This document shows, piece by piece, positions 47,079 through 56,815 of a DNA stretch of 64,000 nt. The notes beneath the pieces were generated by a model. That model saw only the letters and a program-made list of their open reading frames with translations, did not search any database and was not told where the DNA came from. How positions within the stretch are numbered: position 1 is the stretch's first letter; the number at the start of each line of letters is the position of its first letter. Source of the DNA: an uncultured Prevotellaceae bacterium (GTDB lineage: Bacteria; Bacteroidota; Bacteroidia; Bacteroidales; Bacteroidaceae); contig CACZMV010000017.1 in NCBI GenBank assembly GCA_902782305.1, forward strand, positions 49,528 through 113,527, in the 5' to 3' direction. Both the position numbers and the translations under genes were made by a program.

Positions 47079-49646
47079 ATGATGAAAAGATATCTCTTAC
47101 TGATAGGATGTTTGACAATGGTCATGGTAACCATGGCCCAGCAGATTACTGGTCGTGCTCCGTCACAGGTGGCGGTGGGCGAACAGTTCCGTCTGTCCTA
47201 TACGGTCAATACGGATGATGTGAAAGGATTCCGTGCAGGGAATATTCCGGAAGAGTTTGATGTTCTGATGGGACCCAGTACCTCGACACAGTCCAGCTAT
47301 CAACTGGTGAATGGCCACATGTCCAGTTCGTCATCAGTCACCTATACCTATATCTTGTCTGCCAACAAGAACGGTTCGTTCACCATCCCGCCAGCCCAGG
47401 CTCAGGTGGGTGGAAAGACCATTCATTCAAATGAGTTGCATATCAAGGTAAGTGGTCAGGCACAAAGTGGTGGCCATGGTAATCGTCAGCAAGGCAGGGC
47501 AGGTGAGGAGATTCGTCCTGCTGGCAGTTCTATCTCTGGTTCTGATTTGTTTATCAAGGTAAGTGCCTCTAAACAGCATGTTCGTGAACAGGAACCTATT
47601 CTGCTTACCTATAAGGTATATACGCTGGTGGGCTTGACGCAGTTGAATGGTAAGATGGCCGACCTGAAGAGTTTCTATACGCGTGAAGTGCCACTGCCTG
47701 CAGAGAAGAGCTTTAGTGTGGAGAACTTCAAAGGTCGCACTTATCGAACGGTTACTTGGCAACAATATGTGATGTTCCCACAGGCTACGGGAAAACTGGA
47801 GATTCCCAGCATTACCTATGAAGGTGTTGTGGTACAGCAAAACCGTAATGTGGATCCCTTTGAAGCGTTCTTCAATGGTGGGTCTGGATACATAGAGGTG
47901 AAGAAACAGATCAAGGCTCCTGGGATCACCATACAGGTTGACCCCTTGCCTCAGCGACCTGCTAACTTCTCTGGAGGTGTCGGACAATACACCATTTCGG
48001 CCAGTCTTGACAAGACGGAGGTAAAGGCCAATGACCCTGTGAAACTGCGTGTGACCGTCAGTGGTGCAGGAAACATGAAACTGCTGAAACAACCCGTTGT
48101 CAAATTCCCCAAAGACTTTGACAGCTATGATGCCAAGGTCACAGACAACACCAAACTGACGACACAAGGTCTTGAAGGCTCTATCGTATATGATTTCCTG
48201 GCCGTTCCACGCCATCAGGGTGAGTTTGAAATTCCGGCCATCGAATATACCTATTTTGATACCCGTTCCAATGCCTATAAGACGGTGAAGACGGAATCGT
48301 TTAAGCTGAGTGTGGCAAAGGGTGACGGCACAGGTACTGTAGCCACCTTTAACGGACAAGAAGATGTGAAGTTGTTGAATAGTGATATCCATTATATCAA
48401 GACCGGTATGACCCGTCAACGTGGCATCAATGATTTCTTCTTCGGATCTACAAGCTATTGGACACTATTGGCCGTTCTGTTATTGGGCTTTATTTCCCTC
48501 TTTATCATCTTCCGTCGTCGGGCTATTGAGAATGCCAACATTGTCAAGCAACGTGCAGGCAAAGCCAATAAGGTGGCTACCAAACGTCTGAAGAAAGCTG
48601 CCAAACTGATGAAGGAGGGTAAACAAGGAGAGTTCTATGATGAAGTGTTACGTGCTCTGTGGGGATATGTGGGCGATAAGCTGAATATGCCGGTAGAACA
48701 GTTGTCTCGCGAGAATATCAGTCAGCAGTTGTCTGCTCATCAGGTATCGTCAGAAACGATCCAGCAGTTCATTGGGGCTTTGGACGAGTGCGAGTTTGCC
48801 CGCTATGCTCCAGGTGATGCAACAGGAAATATGAATAAAGTCTATGAAGCTGCGATGACAGCGATTACTCAAATTGCAACCACCATGAAGAAAGGTGGGC
48901 GTGCTCCTTTAGCCGTTCTGGTCATCATGTTGCTTTCAGTTCCTATGATGGCTGGTGCCGTGACAAAGGCAGATGCTGACAGTACCTATGCTCAGGAGCA
49001 TTACCAGAAGGCTGCTCAACAGTATGAACAATTGTTGAAACAAGGTGTTTCTGCTGATTTGTACTATAATCTCGGCAACTGTTATTATCGCATGGATAAT
49101 ATCACGCTGGCAGTCCTTAACTACGAGCGTGCTCTTCTATTGTCACCTGGCGATAAGGATATCCGTTTCAACCTGCAGATGGCTCGTTCGAAGACCATCG
49201 ACAAGATTGTACCGGAATCTGAGATGTTCTTTGTCACTTGGTATCGTTCCTTGGTGAACCTGATGAGTGTGGATGCATGGGCACGTATGGCCCTGATATC
49301 CCTGGTCGCTGCCATCATCTTGGCCTTGGCCTATCTTTTTGCCAATCTTGTTTGGCTTCGCAAGGTCGGCTTCTTTGGTGGATTATTCTTTGTCATCATC
49401 TTCTTGTTGAGCAATCTTTTTGCATGGCAACAGAAGAAAGTGTTAATTCATCGCTCGGGTGCCATCATCATACCATCGGCAGTCAATGTCAAGAGTACGC
49501 CTTCAAAGAATGGTACAGACCTCTTTATCCTTCATGAAGGAACGAAGGTGAATATCACTGATGGCTCTATGCGTGGCTGGAAGAAAATTCGCGTAGCGGA
49601 TGGCAAAGAGGGTTGGTTGGAAACAAAAGAAATAGAAATCATTTAA
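47079..49646 (+). CDS. batD: BatD-BatE fusion
   Basis: This 855-residue frame begins with BatD: signal peptide (YLLLIGCLTMVMVTMA), two or three Ig-like sandwich domains (AVGEQFRLSYTVNTDD, SASKQHVREQEPILLTYKVY, TVSGAGNMKLLKQPVVKFP), a TM helix (WTLLAVLLLGFISLFIIF) and a helical cytoplasmic part. At codon 603 (base 48885) MKKGGRAPLAVLVIMLLSVP resembles a BatE signal peptide. TPR repeats (AAQQYEQLLKQGVSADLYYN), two TM helices and a C-terminal SH3-like domain (VNVKSTPSKNGTDLFILHEG) follow. BatD and BatE are usually separate. Internal initiation at 48885 is possible. Confidence 0.85.
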   Translation: MMKRYLLLIGCLTMVMVTMAQQITGRAPSQVAVGEQFRLSYTVNTDDVKGFRAGNIPEEFDVLMGPSTSTQSSYQLVNGHMSSSSSVTYTYILSANKNGSFTIPPAQAQVGGKTIHSNELHIKVSGQAQSGGHGNRQQGRAGEEIRPAGSSISGSDLFIKVSASKQHVREQEPILLTYKVYTLVGLTQLNGKMADLKSFYTREVPLPAEKSFSVENFKGRTYRTVTWQQYVMFPQATGKLEIPSITYEGVVVQQNRNVDPFEAFFNGGSGYIEVKKQIKAPGITIQVDPLPQRPANFSGGVGQYTISASLDKTEVKANDPVKLRVTVSGAGNMKLLKQPVVKFPKDFDSYDAKVTDNTKLTTQGLEGSIVYDFLAVPRHQGEFEIPAIEYTYFDTRSNAYKTVKTESFKLSVAKGDGTGTVATFNGQEDVKLLNSDIHYIKTGMTRQRGINDFFFGSTSYWTLLAVLLLGFISLFIIFRRRAIENANIVKQRAGKANKVATKRLKKAAKLMKEGKQGEFYDEVLRALWGYVGDKLNMPVEQLSRENISQQLSAHQVSSETIQQFIGALDECEFARYAPGDATGNMNKVYEAAMTAITQIATTMKKGGRAPLAVLVIMLLSVPMMAGAVTKADADSTYAQEHYQKAAQQYEQLLKQGVSADLYYNLGNCYYRMDNITLAVLNYERALLLSPGDKDIRFNLQMARSKTIDKIVPESEMFFVTWYRSLVNLMSVDAWARMALISLVAAIILALAYLFANLVWLRKVGFFGGLFFVIIFLLSNLFAWQQKKVLIHRSGAIIIPSAVNVKSTPSKNGTDLFILHEGTKVNITDGSMRGWKKIRVADGKEGWLETKEIEII

Positions 49647-49649
49647 ATT

Positions 49650-50303
49650 ATGGAAGAACTGATACAATTCGACAAGCATTTGTTGTTAATGGTTAATGGC
49701 AGCGACTCCGTATTCTTGGATTATGTAGTGATGACGCTCACCAATGCCAAGACGTGGATACCCCTTTATCTCGCTTTGTTCTATGTGGTGATTAAAACGA
49801 ATGTTAGTGCCAAAAACATCTTGTTTGTTTTAGCCGCAGCAGGTTTGTGTGTACTCTTTGCAGGTGGTTTCGATGATATGATTGTAAAACCTTTGGTGGC
49901 CCGCTGGAGACCGACTCACGACCCACAGATCGGTATGTTGGTAGACACGGTAGACAATTATCGCGGAGGTAATTATGGTTTTTTCTCCGCTCATGCCTGC
50001 AACACCTTCTCCATCGCGTTGTTCTTGTCGTTGCTGATGCGTCGCCGACTACTGGTCATTACCCTCATCTGTTTTTCTTTGGTGAATTGCTGGACACGTC
50101 TTTATCTGGGTGTTCATTATCCAGGTGACATCATGGTGGGACTAATCTGGGGAACCATCGTAGGCTATTCTGTCTATCGCCTGTATTGTCGCGTAACTAA
50201 ACCAGCCGTATATAGCGAGCGTCTTTGTTATGTTCCCATAGCCGTATTCCTGCTTACCCTAGTCTTTGCACTGTGCCGTGGTTGTTACATGACTTATGTT
50301 TGA
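49650..50303 (+). CDS. PAP2-superfamily membrane phosphatase
   Basis: This 217-residue integral membrane phosphatase has five to six TM helices. The three PAP2 motifs are present: KPLVARWRP (K-x6-RP), FFSAHACNTF (SAH in place of PSGH) and TRLYLGVHYPGD (SR-x5-H type with catalytic His). Candidates include lipid A phosphatase (LpxE/LpxF-like) or undecaprenyl-diphosphate phosphatase; sequence inspection does not decide. It starts 3 bases after the bat operon. Confidence 0.87.
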   Translation: MEELIQFDKHLLLMVNGSDSVFLDYVVMTLTNAKTWIPLYLALFYVVIKTNVSAKNILFVLAAAGLCVLFAGGFDDMIVKPLVARWRPTHDPQIGMLVDTVDNYRGGNYGFFSAHACNTFSIALFLSLLMRRRLLVITLICFSLVNCWTRLYLGVHYPGDIMVGLIWGTIVGYSVYRLYCRVTKPAVYSERLCYVPIAVFLLTLVFALCRGCYMTYV

Positions 50304-50318
50304 TATTTGCACATCGTG

Positions 50319-51533
50319 ATGATGAAAACAAAAGAAATACATATATCTGAATATAATTACGAGTTGCCCGATGAGCGTATAGCCAAGTTCCCTTTGGCTG
50401 AGCGCGATAGCTCGAAGCTACTTGTCTATAGGCACGGCACGGTGGGCGAATCGGTTTTCCACAACTTGCCGAGCCTGTTGCCACAAGGTGCCCTGATGGT
50501 CTTTAACAACACCAAGGTGATTCAGGCGCGCCTGCATTTCCGTAAGGAGACTGGAGCACTCATCGAAGTGTTCTTGCTCGAACCGGCAGAGCCTTCTGAC
50601 TATGAACTCATGTTCCAGACCACTGGTCGTTGTTCATGGCTATGCTTGGTAGGTAACTTGAAAAAGTGGAGAGAGGGAACACTTTCCCGAACCATCACGA
50701 TTCAAGAGGAGTCGATCATCGTAAAGGCCACCCGTCGTGGAGAGCATGGAACCAGTCAGTGGATTGATTTTGAATGGAGTGGGGAACGCTCCTTTGCTGA
50801 AATCATTGATGCGATGGGCGAACTGCCTATTCCTCCTTATCTGAATCGTGAGACCCAAGAGAGTGACAAGACCACTTACCAGACCGTCTATTCAAAGATA
50901 AAAGGTAGTGTGGCTGCTCCTACTGCAGGACTCCATTTTACGGATCGCGTACTGAAGGATTTGGATGCTCATGGTATTGAACGCGAAGAACTGACACTTC
51001 ATGTGGGTGCGGGTACTTTCAAACCCGTCAAGAGTGATACCATCGGACAACATGAGATGCATACAGAATTTGTGGCTGTTCGTCGGCATACCATCGAACG
51101 TCTTCTGGCTCATGAGGGTCATGCTATTGCGGTGGGTACTACGAGTGTTCGTACCTTAGAAAGTCTTTATTATATGGGATTGAAGATACTGGCTAACCCA
51201 GATATCAAAGAGGAGGAACTTCATGTCAACCAATGGGAACCCTATGAGGTGGAGGCCCATCAGGATGTCAAAGAAGTCCTTCAGGCTTTGCTCGACTGGA
51301 TGATACGTCATGAGTTGACAGTGCTCCACTCGTCTACTCAGATTATCATAGCTCCTGGCTATGACTATAAAATCGTGAAAATGCTGGTTACTAACTTCCA
51401 TCAGCCTCAGTCTACCTTGTTGCTGTTGGTGAGTGCTTTTGTAAAGGGTGATTGGCATAAGATATATGATTATGCACTGGCTCACGATTTCCGATTCTTG
51501 AGCTATGGTGACTCTTCACTCCTTATCCCATAG
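50319..51533 (+). CDS. queA: S-adenosylmethionine:tRNA ribosyltransferase-isomerase
   Basis: This enzyme transfers and isomerises the ribose of SAM to preQ1 on tRNA to give epoxyqueuosine. Motifs: YNYELPDERIAKFPLAERD, VFNNTKVIQARLHF, ELPIPPYLNRETQESDKTTY, YSKIKGSVAAPTAGLHFTD and HVGAGTFKPVKSD. At 404 residues it is the longer form seen in Bacteroidota, with an extended C-terminus (DWHKIYDYALAHDFRFLSYG). Two adjacent ATGs (50319, 50322) follow an in-frame TTG at 50307. Confidence 0.93.
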   Translation: MMKTKEIHISEYNYELPDERIAKFPLAERDSSKLLVYRHGTVGESVFHNLPSLLPQGALMVFNNTKVIQARLHFRKETGALIEVFLLEPAEPSDYELMFQTTGRCSWLCLVGNLKKWREGTLSRTITIQEESIIVKATRRGEHGTSQWIDFEWSGERSFAEIIDAMGELPIPPYLNRETQESDKTTYQTVYSKIKGSVAAPTAGLHFTDRVLKDLDAHGIEREELTLHVGAGTFKPVKSDTIGQHEMHTEFVAVRRHTIERLLAHEGHAIAVGTTSVRTLESLYYMGLKILANPDIKEEELHVNQWEPYEVEAHQDVKEVLQALLDWMIRHELTVLHSSTQIIIAPGYDYKIVKMLVTNFHQPQSTLLLLVSAFVKGDWHKIYDYALAHDFRFLSYGDSSLLIP

Positions 51534-51536
51534 AGG

Positions 51537-51571
51537 GTTCATGGTTAATGGTTAACGGTTAATGGTTAATG
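51537..51571. repeat. 7-base repeat spacer (GTTAATG)
   Basis: Five heptamers GTTCATG, GTTAATG, GTTAACG, GTTAATG, GTTAATG fill the queA-nadE gap; the same unit as upstream of recR, 26 kb away. Confidence 0.75.
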
Positions 51572-51580
51572 TTCAATAAT

Positions 51581-53506
51581 ATGAAGTACGGTTTCATTAA
51601 AGTGGCTGCTGCTGTGCCTGCCGTTAAGGTGGCTGATGTAGAGTATAATGTGAAAGAGATAGAACGCCTCGTGGTCTTGGCTGATGGTGAGGGTGCTGAG
51701 GTGGTGTGCTTCCCTGAGTTATGTCTGACAGGATACAGTTGTCAGGATCTCTTCAAAGAACAGCTCTTGCTGTCCAAAGCAGAAGAAGGTATTATCGAGT
51801 TACTTGATTTTACCCGCAAGTTGGATATTATCTGCATTGTGGGTATGCCTGTACAGAGCGGAGGCCTGCTACTTAATTGTGCTGTGGTTATTCAGGGCGG
51901 AAATTTGTTAGGGGTAGTGCCCAAGACTTATCTGCCTAATTATAATGAGTTCTATGAGAAGCGATGGTTTGCCTCTGCTCAGGACTTGAACCCATCAGAA
52001 ATCTATCTGGCAGGCAATCCTGTGACGCTTTCTGCTGAACCCAAGTTGTTCCAGACGGGCGATGGGGTACGTTTTGGGGTAGAGATCTGCGAAGATGTAT
52101 GGGCTCCCATTCCTCCCAGCAACAATCTTACGATGGCGGGTGCTGACATCATCTTTAATTGTTCTGCGAGTGATGAGCTGATTGGAAAACATCGTTACCT
52201 GCGCTCTTTGCTCATTCAGCAGAGTGCCCGTACCATGAGTGGTTATGTCTATTCTTCTTGCGGTTTTGGCGAATCTACCCAGGATGTGGTTTATGGCGGT
52301 AATGCGATGATATTTGAGAATGGACGTGTCTTGGCTGAGGGTGAACGCTATTCTTTCCAGCCTCAGATTCAGTATGCTCAGATTGACGTGGATCGCCTAC
52401 GTACTGAACGTCATTCCAACTCTACATTCATCAATGCCCAGCGTCATGCACAAGCCAAGATCATTGAGGCGAAGGCTACTTTTGGCGATCATCCCTTTAC
52501 GCTCACCCGTGCTATTGATGCTCATCCCTTCATCCCGTCGGATGCAGAGATGGCTGAGACTTGCGAGGAAATCCTGAACATTCAGACTGCAGGGCTGGCC
52601 AAGCGATTGGTACATACCAATTGTGAACATGTGGTGGTGGGAATTAGTGGTGGTCTTGATTCTACGCTGGCACTTTTAGTATGTGTACGTACTTTCGATA
52701 AGTTAGGATTAGACCGTAAGGGAATCATTGGTGTGACCATGCCTGGCTTTGGTACTACGGACCGTACGCACGACAATGCCGCATCGTTGATGCAGACGCT
52801 CAATATCTCACAGATGGAGATATCCATTTCCAAGGCTGTCAACCAGCATTTCAAGGACATTGGTCATGATGGGAAAGTTCATGATGCCACCTACGAGAAT
52901 TCACAGGCTCGTGAGCGAACCCAGATACTGATGGATCTTGCCAATAAGTTGAATGCTTTGGTGGTGGGTACAGGCGACTTGTCTGAACTTGCCCTTGGAT
53001 GGGCCACCTATAACGGTGACCATATGTCTATGTATGGCGTGAATGCCGGCATCCCCAAGACGCTTATCCAGTATATCGTGCGATATATCGCCATGTTACC
53101 ACTCTTTAGTGCTCAGCGCGACACGCTGATTGATATTGTGAACACCCCCATCTCTCCAGAATTGACACCTGCCGATGAGGATGGTAACATTCAGCAGAAA
53201 ACGGAAGATTTGGTAGGTCCTTACGAGTTGCACGATTTCTTCCTTTATTATTTTATGCGCTATGGTTTCCGTCCGGCAAAGATATTCCTGATGGCACAAC
53301 ATGCCTTTGGTGATGCTTACGACAAAGAAACCATCAAGCATTGGCTCTCCACCTTCTGTCGCCGCTTCTTCTCTCAGCAGTTCAAGCGCTCTTGTCTGCC
53401 TGATGGTCCGAAGGTAGGTAGTATTTCCTTGTCACCTCGTGGCGATTGGCGTATGCCAAGTGATGCCAGCTGTGCGTTGTGGCTCAAAGAATGTGAGGAG
53501 TTATGA
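51581..53506 (+). CDS. nadE: Glutamine-dependent NAD+ synthetase
   Basis: This 641-residue enzyme makes NAD+ from nicotinic-acid adenine dinucleotide with ammonia from glutamine. The N-terminal nitrilase-type glutaminase shows its triad in CFPELCLTGYSCQDL (Glu), VVPKTYLPNYNEFY (Lys) and GVEICEDVWAP (Cys). The C-terminal synthetase has the PP-loop VVGISGGLDSTLALLV and GTGDLSELALGWATYNGDH. I prefer the ATG at 51581 (MKYGFIKVAAAVP) since 51569 lies in the repeat spacer. Confidence 0.95.
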   Translation: MKYGFIKVAAAVPAVKVADVEYNVKEIERLVVLADGEGAEVVCFPELCLTGYSCQDLFKEQLLLSKAEEGIIELLDFTRKLDIICIVGMPVQSGGLLLNCAVVIQGGNLLGVVPKTYLPNYNEFYEKRWFASAQDLNPSEIYLAGNPVTLSAEPKLFQTGDGVRFGVEICEDVWAPIPPSNNLTMAGADIIFNCSASDELIGKHRYLRSLLIQQSARTMSGYVYSSCGFGESTQDVVYGGNAMIFENGRVLAEGERYSFQPQIQYAQIDVDRLRTERHSNSTFINAQRHAQAKIIEAKATFGDHPFTLTRAIDAHPFIPSDAEMAETCEEILNIQTAGLAKRLVHTNCEHVVVGISGGLDSTLALLVCVRTFDKLGLDRKGIIGVTMPGFGTTDRTHDNAASLMQTLNISQMEISISKAVNQHFKDIGHDGKVHDATYENSQARERTQILMDLANKLNALVVGTGDLSELALGWATYNGDHMSMYGVNAGIPKTLIQYIVRYIAMLPLFSAQRDTLIDIVNTPISPELTPADEDGNIQQKTEDLVGPYELHDFFLYYFMRYGFRPAKIFLMAQHAFGDAYDKETIKHWLSTFCRRFFSQQFKRSCLPDGPKVGSISLSPRGDWRMPSDASCALWLKECEEL

Positions 53507-54297
53507 TGGAAGTGATTACCAGTGCTCAAAATCCGAAGATCAAGCGTCTTCTGGAACTTCAGCAGAAGTCTCAGGAGCGACGCAAGAGCGGACTCTTCGT
53601 GGTGGAAGGGCGCCGCGAGATAGAACGTTGCATCAACAATGGATATGTTGTTGATACGCTTTTCTGGTGTCCGGAGATTTTTGGTCTTGAAGAACCCCAT
53701 GCTGATGGTGCCCGAGTTTTTCAGGTGAGTGCTGATATATATAATAAGGTGGCCTATCGTGGTGGTACAGAAGGTGTCATCGCAGAAGTTGTTGCCCGTC
53801 AGTTCACGCTTGATGATATTAAATTGCAGGAGCGAGCCCTTGTCGTGGTGATGGAGAGCGTTGAGAAGCCTGGTAATGTCGGAGCCGTTTTGCGTTCGGC
53901 TGATGCAGCCAATGCTGATGCTGTCATCGTGTGCGACCCCTTGACCGATCTTTATAACCCCAATCTTATCCGTGCTTCAGTGGGCGCTTTCTTTAGTGTG
54001 CCCTGTGTGGCTTGCACTTCTGAAGAATGTATCCGTTGGTTGAAGGATCATGGTGTCCAGATTCTGACAGCTCAGTTGCAAGACTCTTGCTTCTACTATG
54101 AAGCTGATATGTGTCGTTCAACGGCTATTGTGATGGGTACGGAGGCTACTGGTCTTACGGACAAGTGGCGTGAGGCTGCTGATGCACATATCCGCATCCC
54201 GATGTTAGGGTGTGGCGACTCGTTGAATGTGTCAGTTTCTGCCGCTATTTTAATGTTTGAAGCCGTCCGACAACGATATACCTTCCGGAAAAGGTGA
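53503..54297 (+). CDS. TrmH/SpoU-family RNA 2'-O-methyltransferase
   Basis: This 264-residue SPOUT methyltransferase probably acts on rRNA or tRNA. An N-terminal substrate-binding domain (SAQNPKIKRLLELQQKSQER, LFVVEGRREIERC) is followed by the knotted SPOUT core with motif 1 MESVEKPGNVGAVLRSADA, motif 2 IVMGTEATGL and motif 3 MLGCGDSLNVSVSAAI. The start overlaps the nadE stop by 4 bases. The exact target nucleotide cannot be read. Confidence 0.92.
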   Translation: MMEVITSAQNPKIKRLLELQQKSQERRKSGLFVVEGRREIERCINNGYVVDTLFWCPEIFGLEEPHADGARVFQVSADIYNKVAYRGGTEGVIAEVVARQFTLDDIKLQERALVVVMESVEKPGNVGAVLRSADAANADAVIVCDPLTDLYNPNLIRASVGAFFSVPCVACTSEECIRWLKDHGVQILTAQLQDSCFYYEADMCRSTAIVMGTEATGLTDKWREAADAHIRIPMLGCGDSLNVSVSAAILMFEAVRQRYTFRKR

Positions 54298-54317
54298 AAA
54301 AATCATCATAAATGAGG

Positions 54318-54359
54318 ATTGCGAGTGTGAAGGGAATGCCGTACCTTTGCACTCGCAAT
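54318..54359. promoter_or_regulatory. TonB-receptor promoter within an inverted repeat
   Basis: ATTGCGAGTG (54318-54327) and CACTCGCAAT (54350-54359) are perfect inverses flanking the -7 element TACCTTTG (54342-54349). Arm centres are 32 bases apart, about three helical turns. It could be an operator or a very small invertible promoter. Confidence 0.55.
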
Positions 54360-54383
54360 TTTTAAGGATAAAATGATTTGTAA

Positions 54384-56759
54384 ATGAAAAAAGTACTGTT
54401 ATTTGTATGGGCCCTTGGCTCACTGATACCTGCGGTGGCAGAGAATATCAGTGAGTTAGCCGACTCTTCTCATGTCTACGACCTTGACGAAGTCGTAGTC
54501 GTATCTCAGTCAAAAGAGTTTTATAAACTACGTCATCAACCCATAAGCTCCAGTGTGCTGACATCGGGCGAAATGAATCTGTTGGGCGTTCGCGATCTTC
54601 GCGATGCCTCTAACTTCGTACCCTCGTTTGTCATGCCAGCCTACGGCTCTCGCTATACCTCTTCTATGTATATTCGCGGCATTGGATCACGTGTGAATAG
54701 TCCCTCGCTGGGCATCTATGTCGACAATATTCCCTTGATGAGCAAGTCGACTTTCAATAGCCATTTCTATGGTGTTGACCGTATGGATGTACTGCGTGGT
54801 CCGCAGGGCACTCTTTATGGTATCAATACGGAAGGCGGATTGGTTCGTATCTATACCAAGAACCCAATGAATTATCAGGGTACGGATATTAAAATAGGTA
54901 TTGGTTCCCACTTCTATCGCAATGCAGAAGCAGCTCATTACCATCGGTTCAATGACAATCTGGCACTTTCTGTGGCTGGTTTCTATAATGGAACCAACGG
55001 ATTCTTCCGCAACACGTTTACGGGTGATCGGGCAGACAATATGGACGAGGCTGGTGCACGTCTTCGCTTGGTGGCAAAGCCTGCTAGCAGACTGACGCTC
55101 GATTTCACGGCAGACTATCAGTTTGTACGTCAGAACGGTTTCCCTTATGGACAGTTGGATGAAGCCCTCGAATATGCCGTAAGTCCTTGTACCAATCGTC
55201 AGAGCAATTATAAGCGTAATATGTTGAACACGGGTTTGAACCTGAATTATGCAGCCGACTGGGGTGATATCGCCTATACAGCCAGTTGGCAATACCTCAA
55301 CGATGACATGTTGATGGATATTGACTATCGTCCCATGGACTATATGCATATGGAAGAGAAGCAGTTGCAGAACAGCATCACTCAGGAATTGGTGCATAAG
55401 AGTCATCGCTATGGCATCTGGCAGGGAACTACGGGCGCTTTCTTCTCTCATCAGTGGCTGAAGACCGATGCTCCTGTCTATTTCGATCCTGATATGAACG
55501 CATATCTCTCTAAGCAGATTGAAGACTACGCTTACTATGGTATGGTCAATTCTATGGCTAAGCGTATGGGTATGGAGGCTGCTGTTGCCATGGTGGAACG
55601 TATGGGCGGTTGTCATATCACCATGAATACAGAGACGATTCCTGGATTGTTCCGCACCCCTCAGACCAACTATGGTTTCTTCCATGAGACCCATTTGAGT
55701 TTGACCGACCGTCTCACAGCCACCTTGGGCTTCCGCTATGATATCAACAAAAACAAGATAGACTATGCCACCAGTGCTACCACTCATCTTGATGAGAATG
55801 TGATGGGAACGAAGGTGGTGGCTACTGTCCGTTCCGTATTGGAACATAACGAAGATGCAACTTTCAATCAGTTCCTGCCCAAGATAGGACTGACCTATCG
55901 TATCGACAATGCAGGCAGCAACGTTTATGCATTGGTGTCAAAAGGCTATCGTGCCGGAGGGTTTAATATCCAGATGTTCAGCGATATTCTGCAGGCAGAA
56001 TTGCAAGGACAGGCTCAGACGGCTCGTGGTGATGTGGAGATTCAGCACGATGAGGTTTCTTACGAGAATATCCGTAATACCATTCAGTATAAGCCTGAGG
56101 AGACTTGGAACTTCGAGGTGGGTACACACCTGAACCTCTTCGACAATTTGCTCCATTTCGACTTGTCCGCTTATTACATGCAGATTCGCAACCAGCAGCT
56201 TTCCGTCTTCGCTACCCAGTATGGCTTCGGCCGTACGATGGTGAATGCAGGTAAGAGCTATAGCTGTGGACTTGAGGCTACGCTTCGTGGCAGTGCCTTT
56301 GATAATCGTTTGCAGTGGGGTGTCAGCTATGGCTATACCCGTGCCAAGTTCAAGGACTATATTGATAGCGTAAAACTGGGTACGCAGGTTGAACCTATCG
56401 ACTATTCTGGCAATTATGTACCTTTTGTTCCGCAGCACACGCTTTCTGCGAATGCCGATTATCGTTTCGACATTCAGAATAGTGTATTGCGTAGCGTGAC
56501 GGTAGGTGCTAATGTGTCTGCACAGGGCAAGACCTACTGGAACACGGAAAACACCTATAGTCAGAAGATGTATGCCGTGATGGGGGCTCATGTAGATGCA
56601 GACCTGTCGCCTGTTACCATTTCCGTTTGGAGTCGCAACTTAACCAACACCAATTATAATATATTCGCCATCGACAGCTCGTTTGGGGGTGAGACTCTTT
56701 ACTTCGCCCAGCGAGGTAATCCCTTCCAGATAGGTGTTGATGTAAATCTCCATTTTTAA
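54384..56759 (+). CDS. TonB-dependent outer-membrane receptor
   Basis: This 791-residue outer-membrane receptor with a signal peptide (VLLFVWALGSLIPAVA) has a TonB-box-like stretch (YDLDEVVVVSQ), a plug domain (PISSSVLTSGEMNLLGVRDL, SSMYIRGIGSRVNSPSLGIY, DRMDVLRGPQGTLYGINTEG) and a 22-strand-type barrel ending in an aromatic residue (VDVNLHF). There is no SusD or N-terminal carboxypeptidase-like extension, so it resembles siderophore/vitamin or small-ligand receptors more than SusC. YVDNIPLMSKSTFNS and DVLRGPQGTLYG are close to catecholate/FecA-type plug motifs. Ligand unknown. Confidence 0.9.
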   Translation: MKKVLLFVWALGSLIPAVAENISELADSSHVYDLDEVVVVSQSKEFYKLRHQPISSSVLTSGEMNLLGVRDLRDASNFVPSFVMPAYGSRYTSSMYIRGIGSRVNSPSLGIYVDNIPLMSKSTFNSHFYGVDRMDVLRGPQGTLYGINTEGGLVRIYTKNPMNYQGTDIKIGIGSHFYRNAEAAHYHRFNDNLALSVAGFYNGTNGFFRNTFTGDRADNMDEAGARLRLVAKPASRLTLDFTADYQFVRQNGFPYGQLDEALEYAVSPCTNRQSNYKRNMLNTGLNLNYAADWGDIAYTASWQYLNDDMLMDIDYRPMDYMHMEEKQLQNSITQELVHKSHRYGIWQGTTGAFFSHQWLKTDAPVYFDPDMNAYLSKQIEDYAYYGMVNSMAKRMGMEAAVAMVERMGGCHITMNTETIPGLFRTPQTNYGFFHETHLSLTDRLTATLGFRYDINKNKIDYATSATTHLDENVMGTKVVATVRSVLEHNEDATFNQFLPKIGLTYRIDNAGSNVYALVSKGYRAGGFNIQMFSDILQAELQGQAQTARGDVEIQHDEVSYENIRNTIQYKPEETWNFEVGTHLNLFDNLLHFDLSAYYMQIRNQQLSVFATQYGFGRTMVNAGKSYSCGLEATLRGSAFDNRLQWGVSYGYTRAKFKDYIDSVKLGTQVEPIDYSGNYVPFVPQHTLSANADYRFDIQNSVLRSVTVGANVSAQGKTYWNTENTYSQKMYAVMGAHVDADLSPVTISVWSRNLTNTNYNIFAIDSSFGGETLYFAQRGNPFQIGVDVNLHF

Positions 56760-56815
56760 TTAAAACCACACAAATTAGTTAAAGACGTTAAAATTAACGG
56801 AATTAATTAACTAAA

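Noticed and set aside
54687-55847. 386-codon open frame on the minus strand opposite the TonB receptor
   Set aside because: It is antisense to a clear receptor gene with normal motifs, and its translation is the Ile/His/Thr-rich type expected from the reverse complement of biased coding sequence.
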